NCBI GenBank assembly: GCA_024103515.1
Contig: JAGGIK010000008.1
Span: forward strand, 1 to 64,000
Length of the DNA stretch: 64,000 nucleotides
Reading direction: 5' to 3'
From: Snodgrassella sp.
GTDB lineage: Bacteria > Pseudomonadota > Gammaproteobacteria > Burkholderiales > Neisseriaceae
Part shown: one piece after another, positions 9,152 to 19,357 of the stretch
How the letters are laid out: each line of letters opens with the position of its first letter
Numbering within the stretch: the first letter of the stretch is position 1
Made by a program: the position numbers and the translations under genes
The notes under the pieces: model-generated
Seen by the model: the letters and a program-made list of their open reading frames with translations, nothing else
What the model was told of the DNA's origin: nothing
Databases searched by the model: none

Positions 9152-10654
9152 ATGGGCAGTGTACTTTTTCTTCAAGCTGTGACAGTTATTTTTTCACTGT
9201 CTATTGTAACAACATTATTGAATAAGCGCCTGTTTGATATGCCTCAGGCAATCGGTGTACCTATAGTTTCAGCTATCTTGGTCTTCACATTGCAATGGTG
9301 TATGAATCAGTTCGGACGCAATCATTTCATCCATGTAGATATCATGGCTTTGAAAGCAGCTGTTGGGCATATTAATTTCTATGATTTTCTACTGAATGGG
9401 GTTATTTGCTTTATTTTGACTTCTTCTGCATTGAAATTCAAGATATCTGATCTTAAACGCTATTGGCGCCAAATTCTTATACTGGCTACATTAGGTTTGC
9501 TTCTTTGTTCGCTGCTGTTTGGCAGCATGATTTATGCATTCCAGTTTTTAGTTGGTGACTATGTCCCGATTATGGTATTGCTGCTGTTGGGTTCTGCGTT
9601 GGGTGCCACTGACCCAATTGGCATTAAAGGTGTATTAAGTTCAATTAGAACACCACGTCACTTGATGATTAAACTGGAAGGTGAGTCTTTATTTAATGAT
9701 GCGATGTGTATTGTGGTGTTCATGACCATCTTAACCTTAATTAATGGTCAGCATGTTTCGCCAATAAGTGTAGTTGAGAATTTTTGCTATGAGATAATTG
9801 CTGCTGTTATTATCGGCTTTGTCTTCGGCAGCGGTGCCTTACGATTACTACATGGCAAACATGAAAATGAATCATTGATACTTACTACTGCTTTATTGGC
9901 TTCAGGTTCCTATTTAGTCGCCTATTTTGCACATGCATCAGGTCCGATTGCCTGTGTGGTTGGCGGGCTAATAGTTGGAAATAAATGGCAGGAAGTTTTG
10001 CAGAAAAAAGAAATCGATGATGTCAATAACTTTTGGCATGCAGTTGAAGGAATTATTAATTCATTTCTGTTTACTTTAATCGGGCTGGAATTATTTATCG
10101 TCGATATTAACAAGACACTGGTAATCGGTGGAGTGGTGGCATTTATTCTATTACACATCAGCCGGTTTCTCGGTAATATACTTGCCTTTATTTTGTTTCC
10201 CAAAGTCTATAAAAAAAGCTATCACGGTAGTTTGGTCATCCTATCGTGGGGAGGCGTCCGTGGTGGCATTTCACTGGCTTTGATACTGGCGGTAGCCAAT
10301 ATGCCGGCATTAGCCAAATACAGTGATATTTTGATAGGCTATACATTTATCTGCGTATTGCTATCTGGTGTAGTCTGCGGTCTTGGCCTGCCTGAAGTAA
10401 TGAATGCTTTTTATCACAACCCAGATGAACCTAAAAGCGGTTTTAGGGGTTGGTATCAACGCCAATGCCATCGCTTTAATCGCAGCGGAGTCATGTACAC
10501 AATCGAGGATCGATCGGATGGTACTGAATACATTTCTGTCTACAACCCTGTTGCTGTAGCCAAATCTTCTTCAGACCCCAGCGAGGAAATTACGCTAACA
10601 CCAGAAGAATTGAAACAAAAAGTTGATAAACTTGAAAATCCAGATAATTTCTAA
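9152..10654 (+). CDS. CPA1-family Na+/H+ antiporter (NhaP type)
   Basis: A 500-residue inner-membrane protein with about twelve spans over residues 1-420 and a hydrophilic cytoplasmic tail of about 80 residues. The CPA1 signatures are GSALGATDPIGIKGVL, the ion-site region KLEGESLFNDAMCIVVF (ND pair), the arginine-containing SWGGVRGGISLALIL and the FTLIGLELF segment. Such proteins exchange Na+ (or K+) for H+ to control internal pH and sodium. The ATG at 9152 has an AGGAAAA ribosome-binding site. The gene is monocistronic and ends at a strong terminator shared with convergent thrC. Confidence 0.9.
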   Translation: MGSVLFLQAVTVIFSLSIVTTLLNKRLFDMPQAIGVPIVSAILVFTLQWCMNQFGRNHFIHVDIMALKAAVGHINFYDFLLNGVICFILTSSALKFKISDLKRYWRQILILATLGLLLCSLLFGSMIYAFQFLVGDYVPIMVLLLLGSALGATDPIGIKGVLSSIRTPRHLMIKLEGESLFNDAMCIVVFMTILTLINGQHVSPISVVENFCYEIIAAVIIGFVFGSGALRLLHGKHENESLILTTALLASGSYLVAYFAHASGPIACVVGGLIVGNKWQEVLQKKEIDDVNNFWHAVEGIINSFLFTLIGLELFIVDINKTLVIGGVVAFILLHISRFLGNILAFILFPKVYKKSYHGSLVILSWGGVRGGISLALILAVANMPALAKYSDILIGYTFICVLLSGVVCGLGLPEVMNAFYHNPDEPKSGFRGWYQRQCHRFNRSGVMYTIEDRSDGTEYISVYNPVAVAKSSSDPSEEITLTPEELKQKVDKLENPDNF

Positions 10655-10659
10655 CTATT

Positions 10660-10692
10660 AAAAAGCCAGCATTCATACCATGCTGGCTTTTT
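10660..10692. terminator. bidirectional intrinsic terminator between the CPA1 antiporter gene and thrC
   Basis: A perfect 13-bp stem (10660-10672 with 10680-10692) around a 7-base loop. It is GC-rich in the middle and flanked by A and T runs, so it works as a hairpin plus U-tract on both strands. It separates two convergent genes. Confidence 0.9.
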
Positions 10693-10726
10693 AATGTTAA
10701 AACAGTGACCATAAAGCCTTACATTT

Positions 10727-12142
10727 TCATTTATCCAACTGACTTAGAAGGTACTGTTTCACAAGCTGCACATCCTTATCAAGAACTGTAACCCGTTGTG
10801 GTAAATCTTCAAGATGATTCAGATGATCTGGACGAGGTATATATACATTAGTACCAACAGCATCGCGAATGGTTTCTTCAAATTTTGCTGCTTTAGCTGT
10901 TTCCAGACAGATCACCACTTCACCAATATCACGATGTTCACGAGCGACTTTTACTCCATCGGCGGTATGCGGATCAATCAATTCACCATCCTCAGCATAA
11001 ACCTGAGCTATTGTTTGCAATCGATCGGCATGCACACTCTTACCAGAGGCAAAACCAAATTGATGATGTATTTTATTCAGTAACAGGCTCAAATCAAAAC
11101 CTTTACCTGCTGCTACCTGCTGCCACAACTCTTGGACTTCATCAGCATGTTGATCAACCACGTCATAGATAAAACGCTCAAAATTAGAAGCTTTTGAGAT
11201 ATCCATGGATGGACTGGAAGTAACAAAAGTATGGACTGCATCACGCGGTCGATAATATCCAGAGGAAAAAAACTCATTTAGCACATCATTTTCATTTGTT
11301 GCGACCAGTAAACGATGAATAGGCAACCCCATGCTACGGGCGATATGACCAGCAAGCACATTACCAAAATTCCCACTTGGCACACAGAAAGAAACTTTTT
11401 GCTCGTTAGAGTTAGTGGCGGCAAAATAACCTTTAAAATAATAAACAATCTGCGCCACGATACGTCCCCAATTGATGGAGTTTACAGTGCTCAAATGGTA
11501 CTGCTGCTTAAATGCATGATCATTTTGTAATGCTTTGACAATATCCTGACAGTCGTCAAACATACCGCGAACAGCAATATTAAAAATATTTGCTTCTTGC
11601 AGACTGAACATTTGTGCCCGCTGAAACTCACTCATTTTGCCATAAGGAGACAGCATAAATACATTCACCCGCTCCTTACCACGCAATGCATACTCAGCTG
11701 CTGAACCGGTATCACCACTGGTGGCTCCAATAATATTTAGAAAGCGGTCTTCTCGCGCCAGCACATACTCGAATAAGTTACCCAATAATTGCATGGCCAT
11801 GTCTTTAAAAGCCAAGGTTGGGCCATTAGACAAGCCTTCAATTTTAATCCCATCATGTAAAGTCCGTACTGGGGTAATTTCATCGGTACCAAATATTTCT
11901 TTTGTATAGGTCTTATCAATAATCACCTTTAGATCGGTTTTAGGAATATCAGTAGCAAATAAACTGATAATTTGTAAAGCCAATTCGGGATAACTCAACG
12001 AGCGCCAGTCATGTAAAGTGTGAGCCTGTATATGCGGATAAGATTGTGGCAGTAATAACCCACCATCTTCAGCTAATCCGGCCATCAACGCCTGACTGAA
12101 ACTTTTTGGCGTTGACTGCCCTCTGGTGCTAATATATTTCAT
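10727..12142 (-). CDS. thrC: threonine synthase
   Basis: PLP enzyme that converts O-phosphohomoserine to threonine; cytosolic. The 471-residue product belongs to the longer class of threonine synthases. The N-terminal MKYISTRG, the PLP lysine Lys113 in GPTLAFKDMAMQ and the glycine-rich GATSGDTGSAAEYA and PSGNFGNVLAG blocks are all present. The frame runs nine codons further upstream, but the ATG at 12142 follows a GGGAGAAG ribosome-binding site and begins the conserved N-terminus. The gene stands alone; thrA and thrB are not in the window. Confidence 0.95.
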   Translation of the reverse strand: MKYISTRGQSTPKSFSQALMAGLAEDGGLLLPQSYPHIQAHTLHDWRSLSYPELALQIISLFATDIPKTDLKVIIDKTYTKEIFGTDEITPVRTLHDGIKIEGLSNGPTLAFKDMAMQLLGNLFEYVLAREDRFLNIIGATSGDTGSAAEYALRGKERVNVFMLSPYGKMSEFQRAQMFSLQEANIFNIAVRGMFDDCQDIVKALQNDHAFKQQYHLSTVNSINWGRIVAQIVYYFKGYFAATNSNEQKVSFCVPSGNFGNVLAGHIARSMGLPIHRLLVATNENDVLNEFFSSGYYRPRDAVHTFVTSSPSMDISKASNFERFIYDVVDQHADEVQELWQQVAAGKGFDLSLLLNKIHHQFGFASGKSVHADRLQTIAQVYAEDGELIDPHTADGVKVAREHRDIGEVVICLETAKAAKFEETIRDAVGTNVYIPRPDHLNHLEDLPQRVTVLDKDVQLVKQYLLSQLDK

Positions 12143-12623
12143 CACTTCTCCCACATGATTGTAAAGCATAAGTAAAATTTAAAAGTTCATTTTCTGCTTA
12201 AATGATACTTAAATAATATCGATCAGAAATAAGCAATACAGTTAAGTATAATTTAATACTGGTGATTAATTTTTAAAGATAATAGCAATACACTCTTCTC
12301 TTTACCATCATCATACGATTTAAAAGAAAATCAACAGCAATTATATGCTTAAATTATCGCTTAAAAGTAAAATTTTGCTTACAACAAAACGATTGAACGC
12401 TGTTAATAAACAACATAAATAATATACCCCATTCCTGCAGCACGACCAACAAACTATATTATTAACAGCTAATCAATCTTTCAGTAGTTGATGACAAAAA
12501 TCTTTGCAACTTTTGCTAATCTTTCCACAGCTGTTTTGCCAATTTAACAACTATAGCGCTGACAGCATAATGCTTTCAGGTACAATAACGCCATACAGAA
12601 TAGTGCCTACAGAATAGCAGACT
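12143..12623. other. intergenic region between divergent thrC and rarA
   Basis: About 480 AT-rich bases holding the divergent promoters of thrC and rarA. No leader peptide with a threonine or isoleucine codon run and no attenuator hairpin was recognised ahead of thrC. Confidence 0.45.
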
Positions 12624-13928
12624 ATGGATTTATTCAGCCAAAAACCCTTATCACCGTTGGCTGAGCAATTACGCCCACACTCATTGGATGACGTAATTGG
12701 TCAACAACATTTAATCGGCAGCGGTAAACCATTGCGTGTGGCCATTGAAAGTCGCCGACTGCATTCCATGTTGTTATGGGGACCACCGGGGGTGGGTAAA
12801 ACCACTCTGGCACGTATACTCGCCCAAAGCTTTAAAGCACAGTTTTTGCCTATTTCGGCAGTATTCTCTGGGGTAAAAGATATTCGTGAAGCCATTGAAA
12901 AAGCTGAACTGGCTTTACAGAATAGACAAAGCACCATTCTTTTTGTCGATGAAGTCCATCGCTTTAACAAATCCCAGCAAGATGCTTTTTTACCGCATGT
13001 TGAAAGCGGTCTGCTGACCTTTATTGGTGCTACAACCGAGAATCCATCTTTTGAAGTCAATCCGGCATTACTTAGTCGAGCACAGGTCTATACTCTATAT
13101 TCGCTCAAACCAAAAGAATTGCAACAGCTACAGCACAAAGTGTTGAATTTACCTGAGTATAATATGCTTAGCATAGACAACGATGCTCAGAGCATGGTTG
13201 TCAGTAGTGCCGATGGTGATGCGCGCCGTTATCTGAATTTGATGGAACAATTGATTCATACTGCACAATCACAACATCAGACTGCCATCACAGCCGAACT
13301 GACGGCCAATTGCCTCGGTTCTCATCTACGCCGTTTTGATAAAGGTGGCGACAATTTCTATGATCAGATTTCTGCCTTACATAAATCTGTACGCGGTTCT
13401 CATCCTAATGCAGCCTTATATTGGTTTTCCCGTATGTTGGACGGCGGAGCAGACCCTCGCTATCTGTCTAGACGAATTGTTCGTATGGCATGGGAGGATA
13501 TCGGTTTAGCTGATCCGCGTGCGATGCAGATCGCCAACGATGCTGCTACTACTTATGAACGACTCGGCAGTCCGGAAGGCGAATTGGCGCTAGCCCAGGC
13601 GGTACTATATCTTGCGTGCGCAGCCAAAAGTAATGCTGGTTATAAAGCCTTTAATGAAGCCAGTGCATTTGTAAAAAGCCATCCCTCCAATGAAGTTCCG
13701 ATCCATCTCAGAAATGCACCAACCAAACTGATGAAAGAATTAGGTTATGGCCGTCACTATCGATATGCCCATGATGAGCCTCATGCTTATGCTGCTGGCG
13801 AAACCTATATGCCTGAAGGAATGTATGAACCAGAATTTTATCAACCCGCAGCCCGCGGATTAGAAATAAAAATTGCTGAGAAACTGGCATACTTGCACGC
13901 TTTGGATGATGAAGCGAAAGAAAAATGA
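12624..13928 (+). CDS. rarA: replication-associated recombination protein A (RarA/MgsA AAA+ ATPase)
   Basis: A 434-residue AAA+ ATPase of the RarA/Mgs1/WRNIP1 family, which acts at stalled replication forks and is related to clamp-loader subunits. Walker A is GPPGVGKT at residues 53-60 and Walker B is ILFVDEVHRF with Asp109-Glu110. Sensor 1 is FIGATTENPSF. The C-terminal tetramerisation region holds DPRYLSRRIVRMAWEDIGLADP and HLRNAPTKLMKELGYG. The stop overlaps the galM start by four bases (ATGA), so the two are translationally coupled. Confidence 0.95.
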   Translation: MDLFSQKPLSPLAEQLRPHSLDDVIGQQHLIGSGKPLRVAIESRRLHSMLLWGPPGVGKTTLARILAQSFKAQFLPISAVFSGVKDIREAIEKAELALQNRQSTILFVDEVHRFNKSQQDAFLPHVESGLLTFIGATTENPSFEVNPALLSRAQVYTLYSLKPKELQQLQHKVLNLPEYNMLSIDNDAQSMVVSSADGDARRYLNLMEQLIHTAQSQHQTAITAELTANCLGSHLRRFDKGGDNFYDQISALHKSVRGSHPNAALYWFSRMLDGGADPRYLSRRIVRMAWEDIGLADPRAMQIANDAATTYERLGSPEGELALAQAVLYLACAAKSNAGYKAFNEASAFVKSHPSNEVPIHLRNAPTKLMKELGYGRHYRYAHDEPHAYAAGETYMPEGMYEPEFYQPAARGLEIKIAEKLAYLHALDDEAKEK

Positions 13929-14986
13929 AGCCAAATAGCTATTCAGCCTGCGCCATTATTAGCCTGCCATTTGGTCTGATCGATGGACGCAAAGCTACAC
14001 TGTGGACACTGACCAATCAATGCGGTATGCAAGTATCAATTATGGACTTTGGTGCCACCATCACATCATTACGTCTACCAAATCAACACAATCAATTAAT
14101 TGAATGTGTTTTGGGCTTTAATCGGGCAGAAGAATATGCTACGGCTGAATATAGGCAAAATAATCCTCATCTGGGTGCTATTATCGGGCGACATGCCGGC
14201 CGTATCAGCTATGCCAGAGCACCATTACATCAGCAAATAGTTCATTTATCTGCCAATTTACAAGAGCATCATCTACATGGTGGACATATTGGCTTTGATC
14301 AGCATTGGTGGGAATTGGACAAACTATATTGTGATGAACAATCAGCTGCGCTTACTTTGCATCTCTACAGCCCAGATGGTGATGAAGGATATCCGGGTAA
14401 CCTACACGTCTGGGTAAAGTATATTTTAACCAACCAAAATGAATTGAAGGTTAACTTACGCGCACAATGCGATCAGGACACCATACTGAATCTGACCCAG
14501 CATAGTTATTTCAACTTGTCGATATATGATGAAAATATAAGCAAACATGAACTGTGGCTGGCTACGCAAAACATAATCGCAACAGACCATAAAATGATGC
14601 CCACAGGTGAATTAACCAAAGTACCGGATAAACTTGACTTCCATAGTAACCGTGCGATTGGTGACAGTATTATTGATGCTGCCTATATTCTACCAACGCC
14701 GCGCACTAATGAAGCCATTGTAGCCAAACTGATGGCACCTGATACTGGACTATCCTTAGCAGTCAGTACTGACTCACCGGTGTTAGTTGTATACAACGCA
14801 GAATATCTGCCCTATCGAAACGTTGACAGCCGTAAATCACTTCTGCCATTTGCGGCTATTTGTTTCGAACCGCAAGGATACACCGATGCCCCTAATCATC
14901 CTACTTTCCCAAACAACATCTTAAAAAAAGGGACTACTTTCGAGCAAAATATTAGTTATATCTTCAATTTTAAAAATATAAACTAA
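13925..14986 (+). CDS. galM: aldose 1-epimerase (mutarotase)
   Basis: A 353-residue galactose-mutarotase family protein that interconverts alpha and beta anomers of aldoses. Family markers are FGATITSLRLP, GAIIGRHAGRISYA, HLHGGHIGFD, the catalytic-histidine region NLTQHSYFNLS and ICFEPQGYTDAPNHP, which carries the catalytic base Glu. There is no signal peptide. It overlaps rarA by four bases and no other galactose gene is present, so the substrate in this organism is open. Confidence 0.92.
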   Translation: MKPNSYSACAIISLPFGLIDGRKATLWTLTNQCGMQVSIMDFGATITSLRLPNQHNQLIECVLGFNRAEEYATAEYRQNNPHLGAIIGRHAGRISYARAPLHQQIVHLSANLQEHHLHGGHIGFDQHWWELDKLYCDEQSAALTLHLYSPDGDEGYPGNLHVWVKYILTNQNELKVNLRAQCDQDTILNLTQHSYFNLSIYDENISKHELWLATQNIIATDHKMMPTGELTKVPDKLDFHSNRAIGDSIIDAAYILPTPRTNEAIVAKLMAPDTGLSLAVSTDSPVLVVYNAEYLPYRNVDSRKSLLPFAAICFEPQGYTDAPNHPTFPNNILKKGTTFEQNISYIFNFKNIN

Positions 14987-15125
14987 TATTCCAATCCCAT
15001 TACACTTCTACCTACTGCTACATAGATTTTATGAATCATCCCAACCAATCAAACAAAGCCCATATCGACCGAATGAGCATGATAAAATAAATGCTTCTAT
15101 TACCCCATACTGAAGATTGCTTATC

Positions 15126-15833
15126 ATGAAATGGAACGACATACACGCCATCGCTTTTGATCTAGATGGAACACTAGTTGACTCAATAGCAGATTTATGT
15201 GCTGCAGCCAATTATATGCGCTCACAGTTTGAGCTCCCTCCCCTTCCTCATGATGAATTGAAAACTTATGTTGGCGATGGGTTAGGTGTATTGGTACATC
15301 GTGCTCTGAGCGGCCACCAAGATGGCAAAGTCGATGACGCAATGTGGACGCAAGGCTTTACATCATTTATGGGCTACTATCGTGATCATTTAAGTGTCTA
15401 CACCCGTCCTTATCCACAAGTAGAGACGGCTTTGAAATTATTTAAATCCCGCAATTTACCCATGGCAGTGATTACCAATAAAAATGAGGTACTTGCAGCC
15501 GAATTATTGTGCCAGCTTGGATTAGCAGATTATTTCAGTCTGATTGTTGGTGGCGATACGCTCAGCGAAAAAAAACCTTCTCCTATGCCTATCCTACACA
15601 CTGCTGAGTTGTTGGGCGTACCAGTCCAAAATTTCTTAATGGTTGGCGATTCAGCCAATGATATCCGTGCAGCTAAAGCGGCCGGAGCATTAAGCTGCGG
15701 TGTGACATGGGGATATGCTGATATGGGACAATTAGCTCAACAATCAGAGACCAAACCTGATACCATTGTTGATCATTTACCTCAAATCGACGATGGCATC
15801 CGCCTGCACGGAGACCAAGAAATTCAGGTATGA
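15126..15833 (+). CDS. gph: phosphoglycolate phosphatase (HAD family)
   Basis: A 235-residue HAD hydrolase with the nucleophile motif FDLDGTLVDS (Asp12, Asp14), an alpha-helical cap, the VITNK motif II, the lysine of KKPSPMP and the motif IV MVGDSANDI. This combination is that of Gph, which dephosphorylates 2-phosphoglycolate formed during repair of oxidised DNA ends. The ATG at 15126 was preferred to a TTG nine bases upstream. Its stop overlaps the recX start by four bases. Other HAD phosphatase substrates cannot be excluded. Confidence 0.85.
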   Translation: MKWNDIHAIAFDLDGTLVDSIADLCAAANYMRSQFELPPLPHDELKTYVGDGLGVLVHRALSGHQDGKVDDAMWTQGFTSFMGYYRDHLSVYTRPYPQVETALKLFKSRNLPMAVITNKNEVLAAELLCQLGLADYFSLIVGGDTLSEKKPSPMPILHTAELLGVPVQNFLMVGDSANDIRAAKAAGALSCGVTWGYADMGQLAQQSETKPDTIVDHLPQIDDGIRLHGDQEIQV

Positions 15834-16303
15834 AAAACAAAATAAGCCTACGTGTTCGGGCACTCAATATTCTTGCACGTCAGGAAATCAGTCGTAGTGA
15901 ACTGGCGCGTAAACTGCGCTCCTATGTAGGTGAAGACGATGATCTGGAAGCACTACTAAATGAATTGGCCGAACATCACTGGCAGTCTGATGAGCGCTAT
16001 ACAGAAATTTATGTGCATAGTAAAAGTCACTTGTATGGCAATTTACGTTTAAAACAAAGTTTGAAACAAAAAGGTATTGATCCGGCACTAATACAAGACT
16101 ATCTGCCCGATAAAAATGAACAGATCAGCAATGCTATTACCATTTTGCATAAAAAGTATCGGCTACCGCCTGCCGACTTGAAAGAAAAGCATAAACAGAT
16201 GCATTTTCTAGCTTATCGTGGTTTCAATACCGATATTATTCGTACTGCTTTACAGCAAGCTTGGGCAAATTATTCTCTGCCCGATGACGATGATTATTGT
16301 TGA
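15830..16303 (+). CDS. recX: RecX-family regulator of RecA
   Basis: A 157-residue RecX protein, which binds RecA filaments and restrains or modulates their activity. The family pattern is three repeated three-helix units; seen here are ALNILARQEISRSELARKL, HHWQSDERYTEIYVHSK and the C-terminal FLAYRGFNTDIIRTAL. The size is typical. recA is not adjacent; recX is instead coupled to gph by an ATGA overlap. It ends at a shared convergent terminator. Confidence 0.92.
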   Translation: MKNKISLRVRALNILARQEISRSELARKLRSYVGEDDDLEALLNELAEHHWQSDERYTEIYVHSKSHLYGNLRLKQSLKQKGIDPALIQDYLPDKNEQISNAITILHKKYRLPPADLKEKHKQMHFLAYRGFNTDIIRTALQQAWANYSLPDDDDYC

Positions 16304-16339
16304 AGATTTAATCTGCAATTGCTTCTGCTTTCAAATATA

Positions 16340-16371
16340 AAAGAGCTCAGGTTGATTTATCTGAGCTCTTT
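16340..16371. terminator. bidirectional intrinsic terminator between recX and the BASS transporter gene
   Basis: An 11-bp perfect stem (16340-16350 with 16361-16371) with a 10-base loop and flanking A/T runs, placed between two convergent genes. Confidence 0.85.
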
Positions 16372-16392
16372 CAAAATAAAATATTTTAACGC

Positions 16393-17346
16393 CTAATGCA
16401 AACCGACATCTTCTTTTCTAATGTGATCATTAGCGGTACCAGTGGGTTTACCAGACCAATAACTGGCGAGAAAAGAACCGGAAATATTATGCCATAACGA
16501 AAAGATAGCACCCGGTAATGTTGCCAGCGGCGTAAAAAATTTAGCACCCAAAATTGAAGCTAGGCCAGAGTTCTGCATACCCACTTCCAGCGCCAACGTT
16601 CGGCAGACAGATTTATCAAAACCGCATAACCGTCCACCCCAATAACCACCCAACAGCCCCACTGCATTGTGAAGTATGACGCCAACAATAACAATTAGTG
16701 TATTTGCCGTTATCTTATTACTACTTAACGAAACAACAGTTGCGATCACTATCACAATCACGCACGTAGTAAATAATGGCAGCAGTGGTACCAATGCTTT
16801 TACCTGCTTAGGAATGAAATAATTGATGGTCAGACCTAATGCCACTGGCAACGCCACAATCATAATAATTTCTTTTAACATATGAGCAACTGGAACATCA
16901 ATCGTTGCATCAATATACAGCCTAGCCAAGAGTGGTGTCGCAAAAACACCGACAACCGTGGATAAAGCACTAATGGTCACAGATAAAGCAACATCACCTT
17001 TAGATAAAAAAACCATTACGTTGGATGCAGTACCACTGGCCACACAACCAACCAATACCATTCCAATCTGCAAATCAGCAGACATGTTCAACATTTTAGC
17101 TATAATCCATGCCGCCAAAGGCATAATCAGATAATGCAAAAAAATACCCGCTGCAATTGGCAAAGGCCGCTTAAAAATACGAGTAAAATCCTCAATTTTC
17201 AAAGTCATGCCCATTGACAGCATAATGAGCATTAGCAACTGTGAAATATAACTTTGCAGCGGAACAAAAAAAGCGGGGTTATAGTAAGCGTAAATAGAAC
17301 ATAAGGCTGCCCACAACGGAAACAGCCTTGTAATAGTAGCAAACAC
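16393..17346 (-). CDS. bile acid:sodium symporter (BASS) family transporter
   Basis: A 317-residue membrane protein with about ten spans. Family features are [36 protein letters not shown] (the crossover region that binds sodium and substrate) and [16 protein letters not shown]. Bacterial members move pantoate, pyruvate or other organic anions with Na+; the substrate here is unknown, and the closest described type may be the PanS/YocS group. Translation starts at a GTG, because no ATG is available in the right place. It lies upstream of a shared terminator and downstream of rpsT, with only a short gap, so read-through from rpsT is possible. Confidence 0.87.
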   Translation of the reverse strand: MFATITRLFPLWAALCSIYAYYNPAFFVPLQSYISQLLMLIMLSMGMTLKIEDFTRIFKRPLPIAAGIFLHYLIMPLAAWIIAKMLNMSADLQIGMVLVGCVASGTASNVMVFLSKGDVALSVTISALSTVVGVFATPLLARLYIDATIDVPVAHMLKEIIMIVALPVALGLTINYFIPKQVKALVPLLPLFTTCVIVIVIATVVSLSSNKITANTLIVIVGVILHNAVGLLGGYWGGRLCGFDKSVCRTLALEVGMQNSGLASILGAKFFTPLATLPGAIFSLWHNISGSFLASYWSGKPTGTANDHIRKEDVGLH

Positions 17347-17376
17347 GAGAATTCTCTCAATGCAGAAAAATAAGTA

Positions 17377-17643
17377 TTATGCAGCCATTGCTTTAATTTT
17401 GGCAGACAAACGGCTTTTATGACGAGCTGCCTTATTTTTATGAAATACACCTTTATCGGCGATACGATCAATAATTTTAACGCTTTGAACAAAAGTAGCT
17501 TGTGCAGCGGCTTTGTCGCCTGCTTCGACAGCTTTCAATACTTTCTTTACCGCAGTGCGAAAAGCGGTACGTAAGCTGGCATTATGGGCACGTTGTTTCA
17601 ATGCCTGACGGGCACGTTTACGAGATTGTGCACTATTGGCCAT
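17377..17643 (-). CDS. rpsT: 30S ribosomal protein S20
   Basis: An 88-residue basic protein with the S20 pattern: [19 protein letters not shown] at the N-terminus and [20 protein letters not shown] near the end. It binds 16S rRNA early in small-subunit assembly. The frame begins one codon upstream with TTG, but the ATG at 17643 behind an AGGAGA ribosome-binding site is the natural start. A good sigma-70-type promoter lies about 40-70 bases upstream. Confidence 0.97.
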   Translation of the reverse strand: MANSAQSRKRARQALKQRAHNASLRTAFRTAVKKVLKAVEAGDKAAAQATFVQSVKIIDRIADKGVFHKNKAARHKSRLSAKIKAMAA

Positions 17644-17684
17644 CAATGTCTCCTAATATACATATACAAATCATGAAACGCAGA

Positions 17685-17713
17685 ATTTTAAATACTTCAC
17701 AATATAAATGCAA
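17685..17713 (-). promoter_or_regulatory. predicted sigma-70 promoter of rpsT
   Basis: On the minus strand TTGCAT (17708-17713) and TAAAAT (17685-17690) are separated by exactly 17 bases and lie upstream of rpsT. Each hexamer differs from consensus at one or two positions. This is prediction from pattern only. Confidence 0.45.
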
Positions 17714-17939
17714 GTACTAGTGTTGTTTTTTGAGTAAACGCAATTTGGAAAATAATTCTTAGACCAAAACAAACTGCCAGTAATACCTGCTAAATTTTAA
17801 TGTATACTCAGTTATCAGCATAACATATTTGTCTGCTGCCTGCACAAACCTAAACAAATTAAAATTTTACACCCATATAGCATATAAATATTAACAGCCA
17901 CCCTTTCGAGAATGACTAATGCAATCCCTTAAATATCAA

Positions 17940-17963
17940 AGCATCAAAAATATTTCTGATGCT
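17940..17963 (-). terminator. weak hairpin, possible terminator of the PerM-family gene
   Basis: A 7-bp perfect stem (AGCATCA 17940-17946, TGATGCT 17957-17963) lies 50-75 bases downstream of the PerM-family gene on the minus strand. The following bases are T-rich but interrupted (TTGATATTT), so termination would be inefficient. The rest of the gap 17714-18016 shows nothing else. Confidence 0.35.
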
Positions 17964-18016
17964 GTTAAAACTTGATTATTAGAACACTAACTTTTTTATT
18001 ATTATAAATTCTTTAA

Positions 18017-19150
18017 TTATGTGTTATGAGTCTGTTTCTCATTTTTAATAATCGCGTTTTCAGGTTGTTGGCGATAATAATTACTGTTTTTATACGCTTG
18101 TGTGCCTTCTCTGATTAGCACCAGGCAGATAGCAGCCAAAGGTAAAGCTAGCAGCATACCAACAAATCCGAGCAACTGCCCAAATGCCATTAAGGAAAAA
18201 ATAACCCAGAATGGTGAGAGCCCTATACGATCTCCTACAATTTTCGGAGTGACAAAAAAACTTTCCAAAAACTGCCCAAGAGCAAAAACACACCATACCA
18301 TTAATAACCCCGGCCAACCATGAAATTGCAATACAGCAGCTAATGTCGCCAGCAGCAGGCCAGTAAATGCGCCCAAATATGGAATAAACACCAACAAACC
18401 GGCAATCATCCCAATGGCAAAACCCGATCGTAATCCTACCAATGCCAAACCTATTCCATAAACTAGACCCATAATGATCATCACCAGCAATTCACCACGT
18501 AAAAATGCCCCCAGTATGGTGTCCATATTGGTAATGATACGCTGATATGTAGGCAAAATTCGACGCGGAATCATATTGGTAATCCCAACTGTCCAACGAC
18601 TCCAGTCTAGCAAAAAGTAATACAGCAAAAACGGGAATAACATCAAATTAGCGAGCCAGTCAACAAAACCACTCCCTTGCTGCCATACCATTGGTAACAC
18701 TTTTGAAGCCGTATCCTTAATATTCACATCTTCAGATTTAATCCACTGTGTTACCATACGCATCATATAATCTGCATCCCAGCGGATATTGATATGAAAA
18801 GTTTGATTCAGCCAAGGTAGCAAAGTCATATGTATCCAGTTAATCAGATTTGGCAGCTTTTCATAGATACTGTCCATTAAATTGATTAACATCGGCACAA
18901 CAATTAATAATAGAATAACAATCACACTCAGACCTAACAACATTACCAGCATGGCGGCTATTGTTCTGGGTATTTTATGTTTAGTGAGATTTTCCACTAA
19001 TGGATTGAGGATATAAGCCAATACACCCGCCGCCGCAAAAGGCATCAGTATAGATTTGAGACCAACAAACAAACCGATGGTCAGAATTAGTACCATTGCG
19101 CCTATAATCCAAGGGGTAATACCAGAAGGCTTGTGAGTATTCAAGTTCAT
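18017..19150 (-). CDS. AI-2E/PerM family membrane protein
   Basis: A 377-residue integral membrane protein of the AI-2E transporter (UPF0118) family. It has two spans near residues 13-50, another near 62-92, a soluble segment (~95-155) and a cluster of spans from about 165 to 350. Conserved pieces are PFAAAGVLAYILNPLVENL, the GELLVMIIMGLVYGIGLALVG segment, IPYLGAFTGLLLA and VGDRIGLSPFWVIFSLMAFG. Members have been linked to autoinducer-2 export or to Na+/H+ exchange, so the role is not certain. It is probably a single-gene unit, separated from lpdA by a terminator. Confidence 0.85.
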   Translation of the reverse strand: MNLNTHKPSGITPWIIGAMVLILTIGLFVGLKSILMPFAAAGVLAYILNPLVENLTKHKIPRTIAAMLVMLLGLSVIVILLLIVVPMLINLMDSIYEKLPNLINWIHMTLLPWLNQTFHINIRWDADYMMRMVTQWIKSEDVNIKDTASKVLPMVWQQGSGFVDWLANLMLFPFLLYYFLLDWSRWTVGITNMIPRRILPTYQRIITNMDTILGAFLRGELLVMIIMGLVYGIGLALVGLRSGFAIGMIAGLLVFIPYLGAFTGLLLATLAAVLQFHGWPGLLMVWCVFALGQFLESFFVTPKIVGDRIGLSPFWVIFSLMAFGQLLGFVGMLLALPLAAICLVLIREGTQAYKNSNYYRQQPENAIIKNEKQTHNT

Positions 19151-19357
19151 GCCATTGTGTGCTCAGAATAGTGAATAAAATTTTATGTAATAATTAACAG
19201 CTTAATACCATATTGATGATAATAGCTGAGTAATGATTAAAGGGAAAACCTTTTTACATTGCCACAATAAAATCACAGTCTATTGTTTTAAATAAGAATA
19301 TGAATTAATCAATCAAACAAGTGATGGATTATAACTTTATATTTTCCACAGATAAAC

